A stretch of DNA of 64,000 bases from assembly GCA_024305745.1 (NCBI GenBank), contig JAHRBS010000010.1, positions 2,735,501-2,799,500 on the forward strand, in the 5' to 3' direction. The notes beneath the pieces were generated by a model. The model did not search any database. It saw only the letters and a list, made by a program, of their open reading frames with translations, and had not been told where the DNA came from. The translations under genes were made by a program, and so were the position numbers. Shown piece by piece: positions 1 to 10,830 of the stretch. This DNA comes from Polyporus tsugae (Eukaryota > Basidiomycota > Agaricomycetes > Polyporales > Polyporaceae). The stretch's first letter is position 1; each line of letters begins with the position of its first letter.

Positions 1-1497
1 AGGCGGCGAGTCGAGTCCATCAACAACGCTGTTTATGTGCGCACGAGGGTGAAAGATGAAGGCACGCACCGTCGTCCATTTCCATCATATCGCGCAGACT
101 TCGCTCTGCCACGGACGCGACCGCAGCGGCAACGACGGACGCTCTGGATTTGCCCTTGGGCTTCGGCGGAGGAGCCTCGTCCTCGTCCCCGTCCTCGTCG
201 TCGGACACGATGCGGTTCTTCCTGAGCTTGATGTCCCTCACCGGCGCAGGCTTGGGATTCTCGTCCTTCGTCTTCGGTTTCCCGTCCTTCACCTTCGGTT
301 TATCTTCCGTATCGGATGTCGGCGGAGGTGCAGCTTTACGCTTGACGCCACGCTGTCACAAATGATGTTCGTACTCAGTACACGCGGACGTGGGTGCGAA
401 CGATCCTACCTTGCCGTTGTCCTTGGGCGACTCGCCTTCGGACTTGGTGGGCGTTGTCTCCTTGTCCCTGTGTACCGGAGACTCTTCCTTCTTCACCTTC
501 ACGCTCTTCTTCTCTGTCTCAGGCGTCTTCTTGGCTTTGCTCCAGTCAAGTTTGCCAGATGCTTTGGGCTTGATCGTATCTGTCTTCCGCTTCCCGTCCT
601 CTGTCGGCTTGGCGTCCTCGCTCTGCCCTTTGACAGTGGTTTTGCGAGAGATGGGTTCTGGAGCCTTGGACGAGGATGGGATAGGGGGCGGCACTTTACC
701 GATCTGCGTAGCAACGTTATGACAGGTAGACTGCAGAACACGTAGAGAATGCTTACGCGAACGTCTGGACCGACTATGCGACCGAGGACGATAGAAGATG
801 CGGGGACATCAACCGCGTCCGCCTTGTACACAGTGAGGGATGGGTCGCAGATGAGGCCGGCGTCCTGAAAGAACCTAAGCCATGCGCGCAAGGGGACGGT
901 CGGGAACAAACGTACATTGAGAGGTGACGGGCTTAAACAGTACACGTGCATTGAAAATATGCGCGCATACTTGGACTTTGCGTCTTGGAGGGAAGCGATG
1001 TGTGGCGAATCGTCTCAGAGAGTCGCATTGTGACGCACCTTCAAGGTCACTCTCGCCCACGAGGGTCATGGTGGTGATGGGCACGTCATCTTGGTCTTGC
1101 TGCTCGTACTCGGCCCCAGCCAACCCCGAATCCACCTCCATACTGTCGTCCGTAGTCTGAGTGGAGCTGGTTGGTTTCGCGCGTGGTTGCGGGAAAGGTT
1201 CGCCCGAGACGAGATATGTGGCAAAGGAGCGGGTGTCGGGGGTGACAGAGTTACTGTGGAACTTGGCTAGCTCACTGTAGGATGGGGATTATTATTAGTG
1301 CGCAGGTTGTGGGCTTGGAGCGTCCGTCTCACTTCTTCGCCGCGTTGACATGGATGCCAAATTGGCGGCTGAGCGACCGGAACGTCACCTTGGGGGGTTG
1401 GGTGGTCAACGCATCTTCCGAGGGAAGACGAGTTGCAACTCACGACGTTCTTGTCTATGTATATCTGCTTCGTGAGGTAGTCATCGATGGTAGGCAT
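1..1497 (-). CDS. POLD3: DNA polymerase delta subunit 3 (POLD3/Cdc27), 3' end beyond the window edge
   Basis: Accessory subunit of replicative DNA polymerase delta; in the family it bridges the B-subunit and PCNA. The start at 1497 gives MPTIDDYLTKQIYIDKNVV, and after a short intron exon 2 reads TFRSLSRQFGIHVNAAKNEL, the winged-helix N-terminus typical of Cdc27/POLD3. Downstream exons hold an acidic stretch (DSMEVDSGLAGAEYEQQDQDD, shortened here) and then a long, low-complexity Lys/Pro/Ser region. Near the left edge KNRIVSDDEDGDEDEAPPP and AERSLRDMM match the conserved nuclear tail of the family. Several small introns are visible, for example with donors near 1438 and 1034. The PIP-box C-terminus is not seen and must lie left of position 1. 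It is divergent from the reductase gene at 2235. The call is safe; internal exon limits are approximate. Confidence 0.85.
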
Positions 1498-2234
1498 ATT
1501 CTGAAAAGGGAGGGGATCAGAAATGTGCAGAAGGTGGTGGCAAGAGAGTCAGACGCGTCGAGGACGCGCAGGAGTCGCGACAAGCGTGATCTCGGCTACG
1601 CGTCGGTGGCTGTCGGACACCCACAAGCGCCGCGGCTGTTCCTTCTTCCTCGCCACCATCCTCACCTCATTGCCCAATCCATCCAACCTCTATAACACTC
1701 GTCCGACTGGCCGCGGTGAACTTCCGCTACTGACTTGCAACTGCGCGACTGTTTAAGAATTTAAAATAAACTACCACCCAGGACTCTACTGCGCCGCAAG
1801 CCGATTCTATCCTTAGCTTGAACCTTGTCCTCCAAGCATCACTTGACCAGGTATGATCATAAACGTTCCAAGAGTTGGGGTACCGATTGTCTTAGAGTGT
1901 TTAACCAGGGTTTTCACGCCCATAATCAGGCTTCTCTTCCCGATAAGTTTGGGCAGAACATCTGTTGCAGCTGACTCAACTTTCCCGGCTCGTCCTAGTC
2001 TGGACGTAGGTTTCTCCACATCGGATCCGTTCCAATAATGTCGCCTCGCCTCGCATGCCCAGGCCTAAGCCGAAGCCGGGTGTAAGTCAATTGTAAGCCG
2101 TCATCGACCTCTCATGTGGCAGCCGTATGACGGAATCACTCCCTTAGCGCGGCCCCCCGAACGAAGTTTATATAGACCCGGAGACCGACATTCCTTCAAT
2201 CTGTTCGTTAGCTGGGTCCCCACCATCGCAACCG
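1498..2234. other. Divergent intergenic region between POLD3 and the reductase
   Basis: 737 bp without convincing coding sequence. It must hold both promoters. The only clear element is the TATA box near 2169; otherwise I see nothing recognisable. Confidence 0.6.
2169..2174 (+). promoter_or_regulatory. TATA box of the adenylate-forming reductase gene
   Basis: TATATA in the context GTTTATATAGACC, 66 bp upstream of the ATG at 2235, followed by a pyrimidine-containing leader. A strong TATA box suits a conditionally expressed gene. Confidence 0.55.
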
Positions 2235-5200
2235 ATGTCTACTGTGGTCCTTTCCCCCACATTTCGTTCTCCTCGCGAGCTTGTCTGTTCAGGGAAGTTG
2301 ACTGTACCAGAGCTATTCGAGTGGCATGCCAGGGAGAATCCGGATTACCCACTCTACCGTTTTCACGATGGGCAGAAAGTTAACACTATCACCTATGCTC
2401 AGGCCATCATAGGAATTCGCCGCGCAGCTCGGTATGTCAAAGCCTGCATCACGACGCCTCAGGTTGTTGGCGTTATTGCGAATGCAGGTAAGAGATGATC
2501 GTTTGAATGTATTTGTAAAGCGATGGGTGTTCAACTTGATGTTCTCGTCTAGACACGGTCACCTACGCCATCACCCAACTCGGCATCCTCCGCGCAGGGT
2601 ACACTATGTTCCCGATTTCTCCTCGAAACGTATCAGCCGCGGTTGCCGACATGCTACGCAAGACGGAGTGCCGGCACCTGCTTCTGACCTCGGATACCCC
2701 AATCCAAAGTCTGGCACGGGCAGTGCTGGAGGAAGTAGACGGTCTTACCCTACACGAGATGCCGGTATTCGAGACACTAATCCCCGTGGACGCGCTTGCG
2801 AAACCTGACGAGGACCGCGTGGAAGATCTGCCCACACAGTTCGACAAGAATAGCTTGGCTATGATTTTACACTCTTCTGGTGAGCCTATACAATTGCTGT
2901 ACATGTCATGAGGAGACGTCATACACCCATGTCCCTAGGTTCTACAAACCACCCGAAGCCTATCCGTTCGACGCACAAGAGGATGACATCCTGGACCACT
3001 ACCCCTTGTGAGTGTTTATCATGCATGCTCGAACCTGTTACCTTCTGACCAGACCTATACGCGCCAGGGTATGGAGACGTGGATTTGACCCAAGCCTCCC
3101 TCAGTGTGCACGGCATACCGATGTTCCATGCTATCGGCATCTCGATGTATTGCCTAGCGGTACATTACCTTCCGGTCTTACTCACTGATGCATTTGCTGA
3201 TCGCAAATGACTGTAGGGTAACAACGGCATGCCGCTGGGCGTTTTCCCTCCGTCCTCTCCGCCGACGTTTCCTACGCCCGAGAATGTCTTCGACGGCATT
3301 GTGAAGATGTCGTCTGACTACGTCACGACCGCTCCTGCTCTAGTAGAGGTATGTTTCCATCAGGTCACAGCGACGAGAATTGAGTTCAACGTGTCGTCGT
3401 AGTTGTGGACACGGGATCCGATGAAGATTCAGCACATGACGACCATGAAAGGTATCGTAAGTCAGCCGTTAGCCGAGGGTTAGCGTTATGCGTAGGTCGG
3501 ATCCTGAGCTGGCGTGTTACAGATATTTGGAGGAGCACCGCTTGACCAAGGGGTCGGAGACACTCTGGCATCGCGTGGAATCACGTTGTACTCGCTCTAT
3601 GGCAGGTAAGGGACAAGAAGTTCTGTGGCATGGGATCATCTTGTGTTAACGTAATTCCTTTAGCACAGAAATCGGCGTGATCGCTAAGATCTTTCCTGGT
3701 CAGTTTAATATCCATGCTGAAACCAAAGGAATAGGCTTACGCATCCCTATCAATAGCGAACACCGGAATGGATTGGGCGTACTTCGAACTTAACCCAATG
3801 CATAACCAGAGGCTGGTCGATGCGGGAGAAGGCCGATTTGAGCTTATTGTCATCGTGAGTTGTCCAAGTTCGAGCTACAAATATTTGAGACCTCCACGCC
3901 TGCCTGACTTGTCGTGAAGTCTGACCCGGAGATGCCGCTTGCAATCGTGAACACGAAATTCGAGGGAAAAGATGCGTATGCGACGAACGATATCCTCGAG
4001 CCGCACCCTACCCGCCCTGGTTGGTACAAGTACTACGGACGCTTAGACGACCAGATCATCCTGTCAAACGGCGAGAAGGTAAGCGAGAGTGGAACGCAGG
4101 CTGGGAGCATACACCGATAACCACTTCGTATCCCGTGTATTAGACAAACCCTACACCTTTAGGTAGGCAATCACTGCTTACTGCACTATACGTACGGGAG
4201 CGAGTACTAACCAACATATATTTAGAAACTATCATTGGCGAGGATCCGTACATTCAGGGTTGCGTCATATTCGGTCAAGGCAAGTTCCAAAATGGTGTGC
4301 TTGTCGAGCCGAAACCGGAGTACAAGTTTGACCCGCAAGATGACAAGAAGCTTGAGGAGTACAGAAGCAAGATTTGGCAGGTTTGACGTTATAATGTCAT
4401 ATACAACCATTGACGGCCTCTCAGGAAGTCTGTTGAACGTGCCAACGAGCTTGCACCACAACATTCGCGATTGTTCAAGGAGGTATGTTGTGAGTGAAGA
4501 ATATGCCCATCTGCGCCTTCTAATGCATTACAGATGATCATCGTCGCATCTCCTGGGAAGCCATTCTCCTACAATATAAAAGGGTATCCCCGTCGAACAT
4601 GGATTCTCAAGGATTACCAGGAAGAGATAGACACCCTATACACGGTGGTGGAGGAAAGCGCTCAAAGTGACGTTGTCGGCCCCATAGAGTGGAACACCGA
4701 GAGCACACGCATGTTTTTGCGAACTGTCGTCGAGAAGGTGCTCAGGAAGTCCATACCCGATGGCGTCGACTTCTTTAGGAACGGTTGCGATAGGTATGTG
4801 CGCCGTTACCATCGTTGGGTTTGACAACGAACAAATCATATAGTCTACAAGCCACTTGGATCCGCAATACTATCCTTCGCGCTCTGCGCGAGCATTCTCC
4901 TGCTTTGGCGAAGCGACTCCAAATGAACGTCGTCTACCAAGCACCCACAATCTCCGCACTTACCGAGGCTATCATCCGCGCCGTCCACGACGACTCGGAC
5001 AGCACCGTCTCGTCGAGCGCCAGCTCCGCTGAGGATCTCTCCCGCATTGCCGACCAATACTCGTTGAACTTGCCTACACGACGAACACAGCTTCGCCCTC
5101 GTGAGGGCGACAAGGACGTCGTTTTGATCACTGGGACAACGGGAGGTTTCGGCTGCGATGTCCTCGAGCACTTGCTGCGCGACGAGCGTGTAGAGAAGGT

Positions 5201-6470
5201 GTATGCGTTCAACCGGCCGGGATCCCAGGCAATGGAGAGGCAGCTTGCCCGCTTCCGCGAGCGGTCTCTGGACGAATCACTTCTCTTTACACCAAAGTTC
5301 CGAATGGTGGAGGCAGCTTTGGACGTGCCAGGCTTTGGAATTGATCACCGGTTGTTGTCTGAGGTGCGTAGGTTATCGTACTGAGGCAAGGATATACCTG
5401 TGCTCACCATAATGATGGATGGCAGATCCAAACTTCGCTGACCCACATTATACACAACGGTGTGTTGATATAAATGTCGCTCACAGCCTAAGGACGCCCG
5501 CTAATTATTTCGTAGCATGGACCGTGAACTTTGTCCTGACGCTATCATCATTTGAATCCGACCTGAAAGCCGTCCGGAACCTCGTTGAATTGTCCTGGAG
5601 TTCTCCGTACAGTCCCCAGCCCAAGATACAGTTCACCAGCTCCATCGGAGTCTTTGAACGTCAGTGCCTTCGTGATCGCCTCTCCATAAGCCGTATCTAA
5701 CATCGCCGGTTTTCTTCATCAGATTGTACCATTCTGCCTCCGTTTCCCGAGGTCCCACTCGAACCTTCCTACGCACTCGGCTCGGGGTACTCCGAATCCA
5801 AATGGATCGCAGAGCAAGTCCTTCACAACGTCGCGGAACGCGCAGGAATCGCAAGCATAGTGGTCCGCCTCGGACAGATCAGCGGCGACAAGACGGGCCA
5901 CTGGAACGAGCGCGAGTGGTTCCCCGCCCTCGTCAAGTCTGCCCTCTTCACGCGCTGCTTGCCCGACGTGGAAGGGGTAAGCTACATATCCTTGCCTAAT
6001 GATGTCGGTCTCTGTCGCTAAGACAAGTTCGTCATCGCCCCTAGGAGGCCTCGTTCGTCCTCAGCTACCCTGCGGCGCGCGCGTTCGTCGAGATGCGCTC
6101 GTCGCCCGAGTCGATCCTCCACCTTGTCCACCCGCGCCCCATCTCCTGGCACGATCTCATTGCACCCATCGCCCAAGAGCTCGAAGTGCCGCTCGAGTCG
6201 TATGCAACTTGGCTCGCGGCGCTCGAGAGCAGCGTGGAGGGCAGCTTGGACGCGGCGCGGGAGAACCCTGCGTTGCGTCTGCTGGACTTTTTCCGCTCTT
6301 CCGCAGAAGGGAACGAGAAGCCGCCGCTTGGGCTCTGGCGACTGGCAACGACGAAGGCGGAGGACGCGTCGGAGACGCTTGCGAGAATGCCGCCACTCGA
6401 GGGAGCGGATGTCAGGCGGTGGGTTGGGGCGTGGCGCACGTCGGGCTTCTTGAATGCGTCCACGATGTGA
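2235..6470 (+). CDS. NRPS-like adenylate-forming reductase (adenylation, carrier, reductase domains)
   Basis: Enzymes of this Lys2-like family activate a carboxylic acid as acyl-AMP, load it on a phosphopantetheine arm and release it reductively with NADPH as aldehyde or alcohol. The N-terminus from 2235 (MSTVVLSPTFRSPRELV) starts the A domain. Core A3 is assembled over an intron as HSSGSTNHPKPI, an unusual version of SSGSTGFPKP. A5 is GITLYSLYGSTEIG, A8 is YKYYGRLDDQIILSNGEK and the A10 lysine is in SYNIKGYPRR. The carrier motif is NGCDSLQA, split by an intron near 4800-4844. The reductase domain begins VVLITGTTGGFGCDVLEHLL (about 5120) and has HIIHNAWTVNF, TSSIG and the catalytic YSESKW. 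The stop follows GFLNASTM at 6468-6470. There are more than ten small introns. No other biosynthetic gene lies nearby, so the substrate cannot be deduced. Confidence 0.85.
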
Positions 6471-6600
6471 CACGGGTGATCCTCAGCACGATCTGTAAAT
6501 GACTGTGTCCTGCGAACGCCGATGAATTCACAGAATTGTACGAGAATGTACGGATAGCCCTGTTCAATTGGCAACAAGACAACGAAGGGTGGCCGGAATG

Positions 6601-8198
6601 CTAATCTGAATCGCTATACATGCCTGGGTCCTCGTTCATGCCAGAGTCCTCGCTGTAACTCCCTACGCTTCCGCTCGTGTCCGTGAATTCGTCCAAGCCC
6701 GAGATAAAGCTCAGCCTGTCCTCAACATCGTCCATCCCGCTCTCGTCGTCTACCCCGCTCTCGTATTCTGGGCCTTCTGCCGATGCCTCGAGCCTGTCCG
6801 CTGCTGCCACAGGCACCGTACAGCGCAGACACTCCCATAGCATGCCTTTGGGGCCAACGCCTGACCGCTCGTCCGCGGTGCGCATCATGCGCTCGGTCAG
6901 GCAGTAGTAGCAATAGACGTGTCCACACGAGGTGATGTATGCGGAATGGATAGGAAATTGCGGGACATAGTTTGGATCCTCTGGGTCAGATGGATACGTG
7001 CCCACAGCGGTGTACGGGGAGACCGCGCCAAGAGACGTGAGCGCGTTGACGGGGTCGGAGAAGTTGAGGTTTGTGGAGGCATTGTCGGCACAGATGGCGC
7101 ATTGGTCTGTAGGGAGAGACCAGTACTGGCCCCGGCGCACTCGCTTCCCGGATTGTGTATCTGAGGAGGGTGACGCGCCTATGAGTCTGCGGAGAGGTAC
7201 GGTCATGCGGGATGCCAAAGACGAGATTTGTCGTCGGAGAGCTCTTCTGTTGATGAGCGGCAGCAGGAATAACAAGAATTCCTTAACGAGGATAAGTTAA
7301 GCAAGAAACTACGTCGACAGGACCTCCTTACCGTGAACGCGTGCCAGACCATCTGGCGGTTCATGAACTCGTATGAGATCTCCCGCTGGAAGTGCCGACG
7401 CGCAGATATTAGACGTAGGCCGAATAACCTGTCTGCCACCGTCCGATACCTAATAACCGGAGTTAGGGGCATATCCAGGGCTCCAGACAAAGCAGACGCA
7501 CCGTCCGTTACCCAAGAACACGATAAAATTGACTAGGGCAATGAGCCCGTGTAAGGATTCTAGGCGAGCCAGCAACTCCCAAGCTCTACGTCGCCGGTCA
7601 GAGGATGGTGCGTCTGGCCACGCGTTGGACAATGCATGTGCACGTATTCGTGTGTGGAAATATGGAACGAATATTGTGAGGAAGCTGTGAAGCGCCAGCG
7701 TCGAGCGAGGAAGCCCAGAGGCTAAGAAGGGGTTTGAATACGAATGTCATTAACGAGCCAGAGACTTAACGCACCTGTAAGGATATGCGCCGTAGTCCGT
7801 GGGGGGGCATACTTGAGTCCTTGCAATTTCGCACCATAGCTAGCACCATGGTCCCAAACGGAAAGCTTGTAGAGAACCAAGTGAACGAACAAGGTGAGCT
7901 CGGGATCGAACTTGGCTTTGAATGCGGACTAGAGGTATTAGGTCAGTGCAAGCATTCTTCCGCCATGAAATGGCACACACACATCCACCAAGCTCAACGC
8001 CTTCGTCAAGGGCTCCTTGAGTAGTTGCACAAGCTCCGCATCGAGTAGTTCCGCATCGACTTTCCCGACGCGTGTGACGCGGGGTGTAGGGGATGACGAA
8101 GACGCCACATCACCGCGTATCCGAGCAATGGTGTCTTGAGCACTGTTCCAGACATCCTGCCATGAGTTTCTGACGTTGTGAGGGAGGGCGGAGGACAT
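6601..8198 (-). CDS. PEX2: Peroxisome biogenesis RING protein PEX2
   Basis: Integral peroxisomal membrane E3 ligase that forms the retrotranslocation complex with PEX10 and PEX12 and ubiquitylates the receptor PEX5. Exon 1 (start 8198) contains TRVGKVDAELLDAELVQLLK, a hallmark of PEX2. Exon 2 (about 7785-7930) gives LVLYKLSVWDHGASYGAKLQ and exon 3 the membrane segment SLHGLIALVNFIVFLGNG. These are followed by RYRTVADRLFGLRLI and EFLLFLLPLINRRALRR. The C-terminal C3HC4 RING is CAIC, then ITSCGHVYCYYC and CLRC. An acidic Ser/Asp tail ends at 6601. Five exons are visible. It is head-to-head with PheRS alpha, with 264 bp between the starts. All zinc ligands appear to be present. Confidence 0.92.
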
Positions 8199-8462
8199 GG
8201 AGCAAGAAGGACATGGCTCAGGCGTGGACGCCGACGACGGAGGACTCGGAGTGATGATGGGCGATTCACGTGCGAGACGCGATCGTCAATGGGCGCCTCT
8301 CGAGTCAAGCGCATCGAGAGATTGACTCGGATATTTACTATACTCGGAGCGGCCATCTCTACTCTCAAAATCATTATACTGAGCCTACTCGACCGCCCTC
8401 AGCTCCTTCTCGGCATTATTCCTCCGTCCTCCATTCTCTAAACTTGCCGGGATCCGACTGCG

Positions 8463-10568
8463 ATGGCGGAAGCAATCCAACAACTCATCCTTGATACCCT
8501 CGACAAGCAGGGCTCCATCCAAGATACCCGTACCCTCATCCTCCCAGGCTACAAGGAGCCTGCCGCCACTCATGACTCCCAAATCATCATCCTGGGTGCC
8601 CTCAACTCCTTGTCAAGCCGTAACGTGAATTGCTTCTACGTCGATCTGTCTGTAGATACCCATGTTCTTTCAGATGATCTCGTACACTACCCAAGAAACT
8701 GTTTCCCATGTCCTTACCCAAGAGGGCGCACAAATCGCTCTGCAGGGTTCGCATGAAGCTCGCGTATGGAACGCGTGCCCCGCCAAGGGAGAGGCTTCCC
8801 CGATTCCTATAAAAGAACTCCAAAGCAAGGTTGGTGCAGAGACCGCCAAGATTGGGCAGGGTCAGGCTTTCAAGAACAAGTGGATCGGAAAAGAGGGGGA
8901 TGGTCTTGTGAAGCTGGTCCGTCACTTCTCTTCTACCCGTAAACTCTTGCATTTTATCATTCTCTCAGGTTTCCGAAATCGCGGACAGCACCCAACTCCA
9001 GATGCGCGAAGTAGATTCTACAGGAACCCTCAAGACGGGTGAGAAGGCTCTTGCGGAACTCCGGAAGCGGAAACTGATTGCGCAGAGGTATGAATCTCAT
9101 ACGTATTGACTTGAGGACGGATGACCGACGTTGATTCCTGCAGAAAGGGCCAGTGGTTCACCGTACGCAAAAGCCAACAATTCAGCACTTCGATAGCCAA
9201 GCCTGAGACCGATCTTACCGTGGACATGCTCACCTCGTATGTTGTCTCAAGATCCATCCTGTTCTCCAACTGAAGCCGTCGTCTAGTGGTTCTTGGAAGA
9301 CTTCAACATACAAGAAGTACAACTTCGAAGCTGCCGGTGTCCCACCAATCGGCGGTGTCCTCCACCCATTGCTCAAAGTCAGGGAAGAGATCCGCAACAT
9401 CTTCCTTGAGATGGGGTATGTTAGCAGACGGTTCACATCATGGAACGTTCTCACACGGAAATTCAGTTTCGCAGAGATGCCCACATCCTCCTTCGTCGAA
9501 TCCGGCTTCTGGTGCTTCGACGCGCTCTTCGTCCCCCAGCAACACCCCGCACGCGAAGTACAAGATACCTTCTACCTCTCCGACCCCGCCGTCTCCCTTC
9601 CCCCGCCAAAAGAGTACTACGACCGCGTCGCAAAGGTGCACGAGCATGGCGGGTACGGCTCGACCGGCTACCGCGCGCCCTGGTCGCACGACGAATCGCG
9701 CAAGCTCCTCCTCCGCACGCACACGACCGCCTCCTCCGCCGCGATGCTCTGGAAGCTCGCCGCGGCGTGCCGTGGAGAGGGCGCGGACGCGTCCGCCGAG
9801 GCCGAGGTGCAGAAGGAGGGTGCGCACGCGGCGCCGACCGTCCCCGGCGCGGGGAAGGCGGGGCCCGACGGGTTCCGGCCCGCGAAGCTCTTCTCCATCG
9901 ACCGGGTCTTCCGCAACGAGACCATGGACGCGACGCATCTGGCCGAGTTCCACCAGGTCGAGGGCGTCGTCGCCGACCGCGGGCTCACGCTTGCGGACCT
10001 GATTGGTATGTTTCCGCGTGTATTCGTTCTGGTGTCGCGACTCTCGGCCTGACGCGTTGTCATGGTCATCCCATGTATGCAGGCTTCATGCGCGTCTTCT
10101 TCAAGAAGATGGGCATCGAGAACCTACGCTTCAAGCCTGCGTACAACCCGTACACAGAGGTCGGTGATCTCGGTTTCTTGGCTCGACCGTGCCTGGTCTG
10201 ACGATCACTGGTGGCTGGTGGCTTGTTGCTGGTTACTACGTCCCTTATTGTAGCCGTCCCTGGAGATCTTCGCGTTCCACCCGCAGCTGAAGAAGTGGGT
10301 CGAGGTCGGGAACTCTGGTATGTTCCGGCCAGAAATGCTGGAGCCAATGGGGTTCCCCAAGGACGTGCACGTCCATGGCTGGGGCATCTCTCTGGAGCGC
10401 CCGACGATGATTCGGTGCGTACTGCTTCCCAGCACCGTCTTACTTATGATGATGGAGATTCTGACCTGGTTTTGGGGACCCAGCTACGGCATCAACAACA
10501 TCCGGACGCTAGTTGGCCACAAGGTTTCGCTAGACAGCGTAGAGAGGTCTCCCGCAGTCCGGTTCTGA
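8463..10568 (+). CDS. FRS2: Cytosolic phenylalanyl-tRNA synthetase alpha subunit
   Basis: Catalytic class II subunit of the alpha2-beta2 PheRS that charges tRNA-Phe in the cytosol. The start [19 protein letters not shown] opens the N-terminal tRNA-binding winged-helix region; [17 protein letters not shown] follows. The linker [20 protein letters not shown] and the catalytic core [19 protein letters not shown] come next. Class II motif 2 is [19 protein letters not shown] and motif 3 is [13 protein letters not shown]. After the last intron [20 protein letters not shown] leads to the stop at 10566-10568. Seven or more short introns separate the exons. The domain order is complete, without any mitochondrial presequence. 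The partner beta subunit lies in the same window (21209-23613, opposite strand). Confidence 0.95.
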
Positions 10569-10830
10569 TCATATCCTGGGGTTGGCGAAGGAGTAGCATC
10601 GAAACTTGTACTCATCTGTGCGTGGTGGCATATAGAAGCGTATTACTGCTGAAAGAGACCGACATTCCATAATAGCCAAGGGAGAGGTCCCGAGATAGGA
10701 ATACGGTTATACAGATACCGGTGCGGAGGGTGGGCGGGGGCCCGTAATGCTACAGGAGGGTATAGGCAAATAAATATGAACGAAGGTGGGTATACGGCAC
10801 GAAAATAACACCGAATAATGTAGGTAAGGA

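Noticed and set aside
9440..10201. 253-codon plus-strand frame with extreme Arg content
   Set aside because: Shifted-frame reading of the PheRS alpha catalytic exon, caused by high GC at third positions.
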